A DNA stretch of 64,000 nucleotides, taken from the NCBI GenBank assembly GCA_025716815.1, contig JAIXMN010000009.1:1-64000 (forward strand). Direction: 5' to 3'. The notes beneath the pieces are model-generated. The model was not told the DNA's origin. It saw only the letters and a program-made list of their open reading frames with translations, and did no database searches. Shown here in pieces: positions 46,491 to 57,711 of the stretch (the stretch's first letter is position 1; each line of letters starts with the position of its first letter). Made by a program: the position numbers and the translations under genes. The DNA comes from Dichotomocladium elegans (lineage: Eukaryota; Mucoromycota; Mucoromycetes; Mucorales; Lichtheimiaceae).

Positions 46491-46866
46491 CTATGAAGCG
46501 GCATGAGGAAGATCAAGCGGACAGAAGGATTTGCCTGCTATGGGCCATCCTTTCGGCCACCATGCTTCGTCTGCTATTGGTTGTGGTTGATTGCATTTGG
46601 AGCACGTCTCATTACGCCGCTCAATAAACGGAGGAGGCGGACCACTTGAGCGCTGCAGTATTGCTATAAATCAAACGAGTCTTGCTTTCCAAGCAAAGGA
46701 GGGCATTCTAGATAAGCTACATGGCACTGATTTTGAATTATTCTGATAAATCTGTTTCTCGCATTAATGTAGATGACAGCTGCCGTGGCATTCACAAAAG
46801 ACGCAGACGCAAGAGGCCTAATTTTTAATATAATATAATAAACAAAAATGCACACGCTCTGAGCGT
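46491..46866. other. Spacer downstream of VAC14
   Basis: About 375 nt with no recognised gene; contains an AATATAATATAATAA stretch shortly after the VAC14 stop that may include its polyadenylation signal. Confidence 0.4.
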
Positions 46867-49800
46867 CTATTTCCGAGCCCCTGCGGGAGTCTTGTTACGG
46901 GGACCCATGCGCGAGTTGGTCGTCCGCACACCGTTGCTGCTAATTGATGCTCCCAGACGATCATGAGGCCCGATAGCCAATGTCGGCGAGGGCGTCCCGT
47001 TGCTTTTCATCGCCAGGGTGTTAGTTGTGGTTGCGCCGTGGTTGCTTTTGTGATGAAGGCCTGCGCCGGCGTTGCCATTGACAGTGCCATAGACAGTACC
47101 GGCGTCACCACCATTCCCTCGGCCTGGAGCTGTACTAGCACCCATCCCGCCACTCTCACCACCAACATGGAAAGAAGGGTCACCTAGCAAAAAGAGAAGT
47201 AAGCTTTTTTTCCCTTCTCATATTGACTTTTTTCAATGCTTACTGTTGTAACGAGATCGGCGCGATGACTTGATATTCGAACGGGGGATAGTTTGCAGAG
47301 CTAAACGATGATAATAAAGCGCAGCCCGTTCACGCACTGTCAGAATGGTTTGCCATCAAACGATATGCCTGTCTACTTCTCTTGCCTTGTTTTCGTTGGC
47401 GTTCATGTCGAGATTGTACCAGTTTAAAATGGTGCAGAAGTTCTTGAAACTTAATCCCTTCGTCGTTCGTTTTCTTCGTACCCAGTCGGGTTTTAGACGT
47501 AGTATTTTCTGCAGTTGGGGTGCTCTTGTTGGGCATCACATGGAAGAAACCCAGAGAGGACACGCTGCTCAGGCGGTTGCGTAGCGTTGAGAATGCTGAA
47601 GACTGAGGTAAGAGCATCAGAATGCCATATAAGCACTTGAAAAGGTAGGGGTATTTTTCGGGTTCTAATAACTGGAGCCGTAGGTCTATATTGTTTTACC
47701 ATGGTAAAAGTGAATGAATTTTTCTCAAGCATAAACACAATGATACATACATGTAAAAACGGGAGACTCGAGAAGTTGCACGAGTTTATCCACCTGTATT
47801 AACATGCTAACAGTGATCTCGAGCTCGGCGCTAGTTGTGCAGGATGTCAGAAACTCCTAGAAAACTAAACGAGGAACTCCCTCTGCCCGCACCCACTCAC
47901 AATAATTGCAGCATGTTGGCTGCATGTTCATATGCCTGTGCCAGGAGGCATAACGAGAACGTAGCAACTGCATTGTGGCACCACGATCGATAGAGTGTGA
48001 TAAAGAGGCGCTGACCGTCCTACACACATATATCCTTGAGCAATTTGTTACCCTTTTCTGTTTCTGAATCACCTTGGACTCAAGATTCCGAAGACGTTTG
48101 CGCAGATCAGTTAACTCGGAAGAGGTGATCAGAATAATATTGAGGTTCTGGACCATGATGCTTGCGAACTCCAAATCCTGAAGGAGCCTAAATTTAGTAC
48201 ATACACGCATAAGGCGGATATTTTTTTTTCCTTCTTGTTATACCTCGTCATTAGCGAGGATATCGGCAATAGTGGTATAGATGCGTTCAGGATCAAGACT
48301 AAGACACAACTGGCGAATGATCAAGCTTCCCCGAGATTCGAGGAGGCGACGGTCGGTGCTGAACAGGGAAAGTAGGTTGGTCATGAAATGGCGGAAATAC
48401 TCAAGATTCGAATGGGACGAAATTTGGGCAAGTAGTTGCAGGTCTCGTTTTACTACCTATGCACGCGCATCGTTAGTTGCACGGGATCCTTTCCGCTTTT
48501 CCCTCCGTCCCTTGCTTAACCTCTTCTGAAGAATCTGATAGCGTTTTGAGTAAAGCAGGAAATGTGCCGTCATCGGAAGCCAAAATCTAAACAATGGGCA
48601 CATTGCTAAGTTGATGCTTGATTCTATTGTCTCGATCATTCTCTTCTATTTTACTTGCCTTGGTCGGTGCTTTGCTGTGCAACATCAGCAACCATTCTAA
48701 GGCAGCCACGCGCGTGGCCTCATTCTCATTTAAAAACTGCAGCCGAAGATTGGCCACGGTGGTCTGGTAATCAAATGGCTCTTCGTCACCCGATCGACTA
48801 AGCGACGTTGTTGTTGCCGGGGTAGTATCACTAAAGTTAGAAGTGAAGTATGGATTCGGTTCGGCTGATGTGGCAACAACATCATCATCATCATCAAGTT
48901 TTTCTTCTACTTCTGCTGGCTGCTGCTGCTGCTCTTCTTCCTTTACTTCTGCTACAATGACAGCAGCAGAATTTCGATTCGCCGGCAAGGGTGATGTTGG
49001 TTTTGGTATGGGCGAAGCCTCAAGGACGAGCTTCTGCAAGTTATTGTTTGTTTCTATGGCAGTATCGCGAATGACCGACGTCGGGTGAGCAAGGCAGGGA
49101 AGCACATTCATGATGATGCGAGGCGTAAATTGGATAACGACGTCTTTGGCAATGATAATAAACTCGTTGATCCACTGGAGCGCCGTTTTCTGCATATCCT
49201 CTTCGTCAGACGACAAACGTTGAACCAGAATTTCCACAATTCGATCGTACTGCACAATGACACCCTGCCCCGGCGTGTAGTTGCCCTTGTCGTCCGCAGG
49301 TTCTTCTTTACAAACGGCGGCTGCGGCTGCGGCCTGCTTGATCTCCTGGAGAAACTCACCCAACAGCCCGCTCGTCGCTGTGCGGACATCCGCACTTGGA
49401 TCACTCAGGCAATTGAGCAGGCCGTCAAAAAACTCGGGCAGGAAGGATACAAGCTCCAGATCTGGGATCGAGTCAAGCACGGTGATCCACGACACTAGGT
49501 ACTGACGGGTAAATGAGTTGCGGGCATAGATGCGTTGGCTCAGCACCGGGATGAACCGCGGCAGAGAAAATGCTGTGTTGCGTGGCAGCGAAGTCGGCAC
49601 GACAAGTCCTGCTGTTTCTTGCTCGGACTCAATCGGGTTATAGGGCTGCTGGTGCGGCGATACGTATGTTGTTGACAGCTCAGAGACTATGTCCTTGATC
49701 AGTCGGTCAAGCAGATCAGCACCGTTTTTCACTGACGTGGCTGGATCTGCAGCGAGCTATACACACACGCGCGCGCGTTCAAAATAAAGGAAGAAGAGGC

Positions 49801-50394
49801 AGAGGCTGCTCCATAGTCTATTGTATATAACTGACCTTGCAAAGCGCATCAAAGATGCTATTGAAGAAGCGTAAAACTTCCCCCTTTGCAACTTTTGCGA
49901 TATTATACATGCTTTCACAGGCATAATAACGCACCCGAGAGTCTTGGTTGCTAAAACACGACAGGATCGGTGGGACGATAATATCCAGATAAGGCGCCAC
50001 ACCCTGTGTATGCCCAAACTCGTTTAATTTGACTTTCTGTGGGATTGCATGTTACGACCACGGTCGCTTACCGGTCCCAGCGCAATCGCAGTAGCTGCTA
50101 GTCCGATAAGCCCACCGTTCCGCGCATTGGAATTGTTAGAGTACACAAATCCCTGTACGAGCGTATCTATAATCTCTGTAATGTGGGAAGGCGTCGTTTC
50201 ATTATCGCGAACGAGCCTATTGTCATGATGGATTGGTGGATTGTTTGGGATTGGAATTTTTTTTTTTTTCTGTTAGGCAATGCTTAGGCCTCTGTCATTT
50301 ACTTTTCAATTTCCAGAGCGGCTGATTTCCGCTTATCGTAGATCTTGTCGGTGAGGCCCCTCACGAGATGGGCAGAGAAGAGGTTAGTGTCCAT
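46867..50394 (-). CDS. VAC14: VAC14, scaffold of the Fab1/PIKfyve complex
   Basis: Twelve exons (50394-50303, 50216-50072, 50036-49836, 49756-48659, 48586-48521, 48456-48244, 48177-48073, 48019-47901, 47830-47751, 47685-47377, 47336-47244, 47183-46867) give 945 residues. HEAT-repeat segments match VAC14 throughout: [20 protein letters not shown] at the start, [60 protein letters not shown] and [15 protein letters not shown]14 holds Fab1 and Fig4 together on endolysosomes to make PI(3,5)P2. Intron 4 is GC-AG (donor GCAAGT at 48658), the only junction giving SKAPTK-ILASDDG. The junction near 47377/47336 is less certain. Residues about 600-650 are acidic/Gln-rich. A Gly/Asn-rich tail of about 105 residues extends past the usual end. 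Confidence 0.92.
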
Positions 50395-50880
50395 GAATTT
50401 GGATGAAACGGCCGTGCGCGGATGATGTTTATTGCGATTGGCCAGATGTGGTGATAACAAAAGTAAAGCCGAGAAGGTTGTGTCTATCCGAACGCATACA
50501 CGCTTTGCTCTCACTCCGCATTGAGCGAGCCTGTGTAACACCATGGGACCTTTTCTCCTTTCCCCCACCTCTCTCTCTTTCTTTTTCTCCCACTGCATGA
50601 CACCGGAGCCAATCGTTATCACGATCGCCCTCCGACTCGCTATAGGCACCAAAAAAGACAAGAATGACATGACGACACTTTCAAAAACCGCAAAAGCCAG
50701 CGAATGCGATGAATCCCGAGACGGAATCTGGCTTCGCTCCCCGCGCACCCCCTTCCGGGGCATGACGGGGACGGCTCAGAGAAAATGATATCGCCTAGTC
50801 GGGAATGAATGCGTCATACGATTTTGCGTCACACATACACACTGGGCACATCCACAGACGACCCACCTCACGATGGACGA
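50395..50880. promoter_or_regulatory. Divergent upstream region of VAC14 and IF1
   Basis: About 490 nt between two divergent genes; contains C/T-rich blocks at about 50540-50600 and no other gene. Confidence 0.4.
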
Positions 50881-50888
50881 CTATAAAA
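50881..50888 (+). promoter_or_regulatory. TATA box of the IF1 gene
   Basis: CTATAAAAAAGG lies 71 nt upstream of the ATG at 50953, followed by a pyrimidine-rich leader. Confidence 0.5.
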
Positions 50889-50952
50889 AAGGGTTCAGTT
50901 CCATCACCTGTTCTATTTTCTCTTTTCCTTTATCGCTTTTACTCTACTCGAA

Positions 50953-51278
50953 ATGTTGTCCCGTCAGATTGCCTCCACCACGGCCAAGACCATGACCGCC
51001 CGCCGTCTCTTTGGCACGTCGACCGTTGCCCGCAACGATGGCTATAGCAAGCCCTTGGACGAGAAGGAGAAGGCTCAGGAGAACCAGTGGGCCCACCAGC
51101 ACGTAAGTGAATAGGGAAACGCGTTATATATGCATGGGGTCCTTTCACTCACCTGCCTTGCTACGTCCTTTAGGACGCTGAGAAGCTTAAGGCCCTGCGC
51201 AAGGCTCTGGAGGAGCAGGAGAAGGTGACCGCCCAGCTCAAGCAGGAGCTCGAGACTCTCTCGAAATCCAAGAAATAG
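50953..51278 (+). CDS. INH1: Mitochondrial F1Fo-ATPase inhibitor IF1
   Basis: Two exons (50953-51102 and 51174-51278) encode 84 residues. The first about 25 residues are a mitochondrial presequence rich in Arg/Ser/Thr (MLSRQIASTTAKTMTARRLF). The rest contains the inhibitory segment (DEKEKAQENQWAHQHDAEKL) with the conserved E..W...H spacing, then a coiled coil (LKALRKALEEQEKVTAQLKQ). IF1 blocks ATP hydrolysis by the ATP synthase when the matrix becomes acidic. Codon use is biased, suggesting high expression. Length is normal for fungal IF1. Confidence 0.9.
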
Positions 51279-51973
51279 AAGCACCAGCACGATGACGTCC
51301 TCCACCCCTCCCCCTTCACACATGTACCATCCACGCGTTCACTATCGGCGATAGCAACAATAATAAAAAACAAACAGACGTTCTAGATTCCCTTTCACAT
51401 GTTTCTCTTAATTTGACTTCCCGGATAGAGCCATTACGACCAAGGGAGAGCCAGGAGATGAAAGCTACCAATGGCGTATGACTTGCTGGTTTGTTCAAAT
51501 GTTGGATGAAGGTGAAGAAAGCAATAGATACGCGAAGAGAGCGGGTTGTGTCGTGCGAGTTCGTGCGCTACTTGTGATGGTGGGACGCACTGATTGGTCT
51601 TTTCTTCTGAGCACGCACCGCCCTTGGTGGGCGTGTGACATGAGATTGCTCCACCCACCCATGTTCGTTTTCCCCAGCCGAGCAAGACTGACGGGGAAAG
51701 CGGATTGCGAAGCCAAAGAATGGGTCTGTTCCATTATCCTTTTCACAAAGGATCCCACTGTGTGTTGTCTCGGGCAAGGTGCTTACGCTTGTTTTGGAAG
51801 AGGGGCAGGAGAGCGAGAGAGCGCGCGCGCGCGCGCGCTCTCTCTCTCGCGGGATGTAGGCCCGCTACTTTTCATGCGATCTTTCCCTTCCTGCCTCCGC
51901 GCTCGCCCCCAAGTGTCTCTCTCTCTTTCTCTCTCTTTTTATGTTGTAGCAACCAACCAATCCCCAACTCATA
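51279..51973. other. Spacer containing a GA/GC/TC-rich palindromic tract
   Basis: About 700 nt without a gene. At 51813-51850 an imperfect palindrome has purine arm GCGAGAGA, an alternating GC core of about 18 nt and arm TCTCTCGC; pyrimidine-rich leader DNA follows directly up to the next gene's ATG. Confidence 0.5.
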
Positions 51974-52464
51974 ATGGACGACCAAGAACTTGCTCATCAG
52001 CTACAGCAGCAATTGGATAGAGAAGATGAAGTCTTCGCTATTGAACCTATTACGAATTGCCCACACGTGCCTGCGCAATTACCAACACAGGTGTTCCTCA
52101 GTTCATCCTGTCGTGCTTGCAACGAACCTCAGGAAAACTGGCAATGTCTAACTTGCAACGCCGTGTTGTGTTCACGCTACCGGAATGCACATATGCTTGC
52201 CCACTTCAACGAAAACAAATCCCATGCCGTATGTCTAAGCTACAGCGATCTATCGCTCTGGTGTTTTGCTTGCGAAAACTACATCAATAATAGCGTATGA
52301 CACGGGAGAAAGAGGGGAATATTCATCCGGCGTGTTGACCTGACTTGAGAATATAGTCCCTGCAAGACCTCAAATATACCGCGTACATTGCCAAGTTTGG
52401 TGAGGACCCACCTGCTATCACGATGCGAATTATGAACGATGCTGGATCGAGTAGCAAGCAATAA
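51974..52464 (+). CDS. Small UBP-type zinc finger (ubiquitin C-terminus binding) protein
   Basis: Two exons (51974-52294 and 52357-52464) give 142 residues, almost all one zinc finger of the UBP/BUZ class: NCPHVPAQL, SSCRACNEPQENWQCLTCN, VLCSRYRNAHMLAHFNENKS and HAVCLSYSDLSLWCFACENY. The Cys/His ligands and the ENW, SRY and DLS...WC motifs that grip the free Gly-Gly end of ubiquitin are present, most like the finger at the end of HDAC6 and in some deubiquitinases. Here it stands alone, without a deacetylase or protease domain. It could sense unanchored ubiquitin chains. The N-terminus (ELAHQLQQQLDREDE) resembles a ubiquitin-interacting helix only loosely. Confidence 0.85.
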
Positions 52465-52655
52465 ATAAAATGGCCTTAGTTAAGGTTGCAAATCCTCTTT
52501 ATTTTAGCAATCATTGCTGTGGTGCAGCTACGCTTCTGAACAAGTAATTCGTGAGTTCACAACGGACCTTTTTTTTTCGCAAGACTTGTGTCAAAGATGT
52601 TGAATGGGTAGGAAAGGGAGAACTGAGTAGGAGGGAAAGACAAGATAGCATTTTC

Positions 52656-54143
52656 TTAGGCAGCCATATAGGTGTTTACATCAACATCCTCAGGCAAGGG
52701 GTTGATGTTGATTTCGAAGCGGCTCTGGACGTCGTTGAGAACTTCGGAATCCTTTTCATTTGAGACAAAGGTAATGCCCAGACCCTTGGTACCGAAACGG
52801 CCAGCACGGCCCACACGATGAAGGTAAGTATCGGCGCTATCAGGCATGTCGTAGTTGATGACGATGTTGACGCGCTCGATATCAATGCCACGGCCGAAAA
52901 TGTCGGTTGCAACCATAATACGCTTCTCAAAATCCTTGAACGATTTGTAACGCTTGATACGCTCATCCTGTGACATCTGGGAATGGATGCAAATACTTGG
53001 GAAGTTGCAGCTCACCAAGATGCGGTTAAGTTCGTTGGCACGCGGCACAGAGCGGACAAAGATGCAGACCTGGTTGAACTCGAGGCTGTCCAGGAGTTCG
53101 TTAAGCTTGCGGTTCTTCTCCCGTTCCTCAAGCTGGATGTAGAACTGCTGGAGACCGTGGAGGGTCAACTTGGCCTCGTCATCGACATAGATCTCAAGAG
53201 GGTTTTGCATGAACTTCTTGCAAATCGGTCGCATCTCCTTTGCGAGGGTGGCAGAGAACATCATCACCTGCTTTTGGTGAGGAGTGGCGCGGAAAATATC
53301 CTGAACGTCGCGCCGCATATCTAAGCACGGGCGATTGTCAGCTTAAACCATAACATTGAGGTCTACACAAGCAGCTGGCCACTTACCCAGCTGCTCCAAC
53401 ATCTTGTCACACTCATCAAGCACAAAGTGCTTGACGTTGCTGAGCTTGAGGTGCTTGTCGCGGACAAGGCCCCAAACACGACCAGGAGTGCCAACCAAAA
53501 TGTGGGGGCATTTTGTCTTGCTCTTCAAAATCTCGACGTCCTTGGCAGTCGGGATACCGCCGTAGAACACCTCGGTGCGGATATCAGGGATGTATTTGCT
53601 GAAGCGGGCGTATTCGTTCTTGATCTGGTAGGCCAGCTCACGGGTGTGGCAGAGAACAACAACAGAAACTTCACCGTCCACAGGTTCGATCTGCTGCAGA
53701 GTGGCAAGCACGAAGACAGCCGTCTTACCCATACCAGACTTGGCTTGACAGATAACGTCCATGCCCAAGATGGATTGTGGGATACATTCTTGCTGAACTG
53801 GAGTGGGTAGGAGAAGAAGAACGAGATTGAGGTTGGTACGTTGATATGCATGGCAAAACGGAGAAACCACCAGAATAATTGGCTAACCTTCTGAAGGATG
53901 TTCAAAACCGCAGTCAACGATGGCTCTTAGGAGCTCAGGCTTGAGCAGAAAGTCACGGAAACCAGTGGAGCTGATACCAACGTAAGAGCCCTTCTTGCCC
54001 TTGTCGTCCTTGTCATCATCGGCCTTGCCATTTGATTCGGCTTCTTTGACAGCAGCAACGGCAGCAGCAGTTTCTTGCTGGAGGGTTTGTTCGTCCTCCT
54101 CTTCGTAATCGATGAGATCGTCAGCGTGGTCAGCAGCAGACAT
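52656..54143 (-). CDS. SUB2: DEAD-box RNA helicase SUB2/UAP56
   Basis: Three exons (54143-53888, 53797-53387, 53320-52656) give 443 residues. Motifs: Q-motif region [20 protein letters not shown], motif [14 protein letters not shown] equivalent [10 protein letters not shown], motif II DECD (the UAP56-type variant), SAT in [10 protein letters not shown], and [10 protein letters not shown]. The helicase is a core part of the TREX complex, acting in spliceosome assembly and mRNA export. The N-terminus is acidic with an Ala-rich insert. Splicing intron 1 restores [14 protein letters not shown] and intron 2 restores [12 protein letters not shown]. The convergent small zinc-finger gene ends about 190 nt from its stop. 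Confidence 0.97.
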
Positions 54144-54365
54144 AGTTCACTGATGGGAAGTCGTACACAAGATGGTTTGATTTTAGTACATGTTCGCAGG
54201 GAGAATAGGAAAATAAAAGGGGTGCAGAGCTGGCTCTCTCTTTCCAAAACTTTTGGACCGGCATCATCTTTTTGGTTCGCATCGTGTCTGAAAATGCTCC
54301 CGTTGCTTGCTTGCTTGCTTCATAGTCTGCTGTCCTGGCTTGTTTCTGCTACCGATATCTCCTTG

Positions 54366-54413
<48 letters not shown>

Positions 54414-54695
54414 GGTGTGGGTGTGGGTGTGGGTATGAGTATGCCGCTCGCCCCTCTTTTTTTTCTCATTGCTTTCTTGGACTCAAAACCCGCGCAACAT
54501 CGCGTGGGAATGACCTTGGGATCACATGTCCTCTTTACAGAGGATCTGGCAAGAGTGAAGCGATCCCATCTGCAAACGTCATTTGGTCCCAAGCAACGCG
54601 TGTTTGCTTGCATTGATCTTCTTTATCACACTCACACACCACACCAGCACTAGGACAGGCTTGTTTTGAACGGATTGCTGAGGTAGATTGCCAAG
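54144..54695. other. SUB2 upstream region with microsatellites
   Basis: Contains a (TA)n run at about 54378-54410 followed by a (GTGGGT)n run to 54436, and a short GCTT repeat at about 54304-54320. It holds the SUB2 promoter; no gene was recognised. Confidence 0.5.
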
Positions 54696-54995
54696 ATGCT
54701 CGATGGGGACAAAAGGCCGCAGCAAGAACGCCTACCCGTGATTCCTTGGAATCAGATGGGAGAGGGCAATAACGGGCAGATTTTTGCGACAGATGAACCG
54801 TTCAGGATGGAAGTGATGATGCACGGCCATGGAGGAAGAACTTCACCAGAAGGAGAGAGGGAGCAGATTGGCACCACGGAGACGACAATTACCTTTGTGG
54901 ATGGCAGTGGAAAAAAAAAAAGATATAAAAAAGCGGGCGGTGCGTACGTAGCAAGGCTTGAGGAGCTTTGGGACCACTCTTCTGAATTGGGCTGA
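54696..54995 (+). CDS. Possible small protein (99 aa), weak
   Basis: A single frame from an ATG in moderate context encodes a hydrophilic, Gly/Glu-rich protein (GHGGRTSPEGEREQIGTTET, then TITFVDGSGKKKRYKKAGG). There is a basic patch, and no signal peptide or membrane span. No family is recognised. Composition is more protein-like than the random frames nearby, but splice support, promoter elements and codon bias are lacking. Confidence 0.3.
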   Translation: MLDGDKRPQQERLPVIPWNQMGEGNNGQIFATDEPFRMEVMMHGHGGRTSPEGEREQIGTTETTITFVDGSGKKKRYKKAGGAYVARLEELWDHSSELG

Positions 54996-56423
54996 AATTT
55001 CTGCTAGGTAAACATCCAGCAAGTCACGCAAAGGCTGGGCGAATCATAATTATGCTGTGGTTTATGTGGACCAATGATCGAACTCGTTCATGAGGCTGGA
55101 TTGAAAACCCAGATGGTCAGCCAATTTAAAAGGCTTCTGCTGGTCCTTTTTATGCACAACAGGCAAAACGAGAAAGAATACAATGTATAGGCTGCGTTTC
55201 CTTAGTACAAGTGAGACATACAGATACAGTGCTACTTGGTCAGTGAGCCAAAAACACAGGGCGCCGGAATAGGAAAAAAATTAAAATAACCAAAAGAGGG
55301 CCCCCGTATTATCACTATCAGGGAAGACCTGATCATTGTTATCGCGCACATCAATCTATAACAATGTTCACCAGTTCTAGTGATGAGAGTTAGTTATAAT
55401 CCTTCAATCGAAGATATTTGGGCTGATATTCCTTTATAGACATGCACATAGACATCGTATCGCCCATGACAAACAGATGTGAGGTGGGGAGTATGGTAAC
55501 AGACCCGACTCGCCTAGTCGGATTAGACACAAAAAACCTCGATCGATAATAAGGCCACGCGACTGCGGAACAAAGATAATGGACTGGAAAGATAGCGGGA
55601 TATCACGCGAAAACAACGGAACGAATGTCAAAAGGGATCAAACGCGTAACAGAGGGTTAAAAAAGAAAAGGGACCAGTGCATTTCATATTAGTGTAACAT
55701 TATGCAAGCGGCCGTCATACCCAGAGGCAACCGGGCCACTTCTGTCAATGAACTGTAACCATCATCACATGTCATCAGTGCTCCTACTTCCCCTACCGAT
55801 AATGATAAATCCGCTCTCAAGCATTCGTTCCCCATTTCTGAAGCACCTATTTATTCCCGACACGAAATGTTCATTTACCATATATGGAGCACCCAGCAAG
55901 AGAAAGCCACATGGCTTTCGCCTGATGCGATACGTATCCTAATCTCCCGTATCAGACGATTTCCAGAGGGGGCTTCAGCGATAATACATGGCCTACTGCT
56001 ATCTCCGATACTTACTTTTTTTAAGATTGGAATGACCGCCACAGCCTGCATGGAACTGCCCTTTGTAGAAAGGAGAATGAAGGAGAAAGAGGAAGCGATG
56101 CTATTCAGCAATTTGCAGAAGAAAATCTAGTTCTACAAAGCTCGATGGAAGAGAATGAGTACATTATAGATAAGAAAAACAGATGCCAAGGGCGAGCTGA
56201 GGTTATTGTCTGTGCGTGGCAAAGGAACACGTAAGTATGAGAGAGGTGGTGGAGGGATGGGAGGCCCGTCTCACGCCATTTTCGACCGTGTGCGGAACAA
56301 TTTCTCAGGTGATCAAAACCCTTGTTTGGCCAATTCAATATTTAAACCCTTACTTTCCCCAATCGTTCCCGTCGTATTTACATATTCTCTCATCTCTTTC
56401 TTCTTCGCATACACTCGATAACT
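54996..56423. other. Gene-poor region upstream of LDH
   Basis: About 1.4 kb with no recognised gene. The last 100 nt (pyrimidine-rich, with ATATTTAAACCC near 56336) form the likely promoter and leader of the LDH gene. Confidence 0.4.
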
Positions 56424-57440
56424 ATGGGTAACAACACGGTCGCTGTTATTGGTGCTGGCTCTGTCGGTGCCACCATTGCCTACGCAATTATGCTCAAGAA
56501 CGTCGCGTCGGAAATCCTTCTTGTCGACGTCGCGCCCGACGTTGTTCGCGGCCAGCAGCTTGACTTGAGTGACGCCAACCTCGTCAGCACCACCAAGGTG
56601 CGCGCTTCAGACCCCAAGGAAGCCGGTCAGGCCGATGTCATCATTATCACCGCCGGTGCCAAGCAGCACGAAGGCGAGTCGCGTACTGAGGTAAAGAAAA
56701 AAAGTCGTTTGGGATTGGAAGCGATGAAGGAGCAAGCTATCCGATGGGGAGGGTGATTATTCAATCCTAACTAACACACATGCGTTCTCTTTCGACAGTT
56801 GATTGACCGTAACTACAAGATCCTCGATAGTGTTATCGGCTCGATGCATCCTATCCGCCAGGATGCCGTCATGATCCTCGTCGCTAACCCCGTCGATATT
56901 CTTACCCGTATTGCCCAGAAGCTCTCCGGTCTTCCTCGTGCTCAGGTCTTCGGCTCTGGCACCTTCCTCGACTCTTCTCGTCTTCGTGTCTTCCTTTCCG
57001 AGAAGCTTCAAGTCTCTGCCTCCAGCATTCACGCCTACGTCCTCGGTGAACACGGCGACTCGCAATTTATTGCATGGGATTCAGCTACTGTTGCCGGCAA
57101 ACCCCTGCTCACGTTCCCCGAGGTCCAGGAGCTTGACAAGGACGCTGTCGAGAAGGCCATTTCCGGTAAAGCTTACGAGATCATCAAGCTCAAGGGTGCC
57201 ACCTACTACGGTATCGGCGCCTGTACTGCCGCTCTTACCGAAGCGGTCTTGCTCAACAAGCGCGAAGTCCGCCCGCTCTCTGTCTTTGTCGAGAGCCTTG
57301 GCACAGTCCTCTCCGTTCCGGCCAAGATTGGCGCCCATGGAGTCGAAGACATTTACGACATCCCTCTCTCAGACACCGAGCGTCAAAAGCTCGAGTCCAG
57401 CGCCGCCGCTCTCAATGCCATCTATGAGAAATACGCCTAA
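56424..57440 (+). CDS. L-lactate dehydrogenase
   Basis: Two exons (56424-56690 and 56799-57440) encode 302 residues. NAD-binding GAGSVGATIAYAIM at the N-terminus, VDVAPDVVRGQQLDL, substrate-loop Arg in QHEGESRTELIDRN, VANPVDILT, GSGTFLDSSRLR and the catalytic His motif VLGEHGDSQFIAW (His about 174) identify an L-LDH of the type used by Rhizopus for lactic acid production. Malate dehydrogenase is excluded by the GESR loop and GEHGDS wording. Strong C-ending codon bias indicates high expression and creates a long overlapping shadow frame. The enzyme reduces pyruvate to L-lactate with NADH in the cytosol. A (CA)n run lies 90-115 nt downstream of the stop. Confidence 0.95.
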
Positions 57441-57524
57441 AATTCTAACCATCTTACATCCCCTCGTTCTTCTCTTTCTTTATTGAGCATCTTCAATCGA
57501 CTTTTTACATGCTGTAAATAAACC

Positions 57525-57560
57525 CCATACACACACACACACACACACACACATACACAC
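57525..57560. repeat. (CA)n microsatellite
   Basis: An imperfect CA-dinucleotide run downstream of the LDH stop, in the spacer before the convergent Reeler-like gene. Confidence 0.8.
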
Positions 57561-57711
57561 ACGCTATCCAAAGTCGTTTTCCATTTGAACTAAACCGCTT
57601 TTGTGTTTTGTGAAATCTTTTGTGTGTCTATATAAGGATTTGTTGATTCGCCCAACAAACAACGGTTCCACATATCCTCCCACCCAACCCCACCCAAAAA
57701 ATCCCGCTCCG

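Noticed and set aside
56911..57486. A 191-codon frame overlapping LDH exon 2
   Set aside because: Shadow frame in a C-biased gene; Ser/Pro/Arg-rich with no family match.
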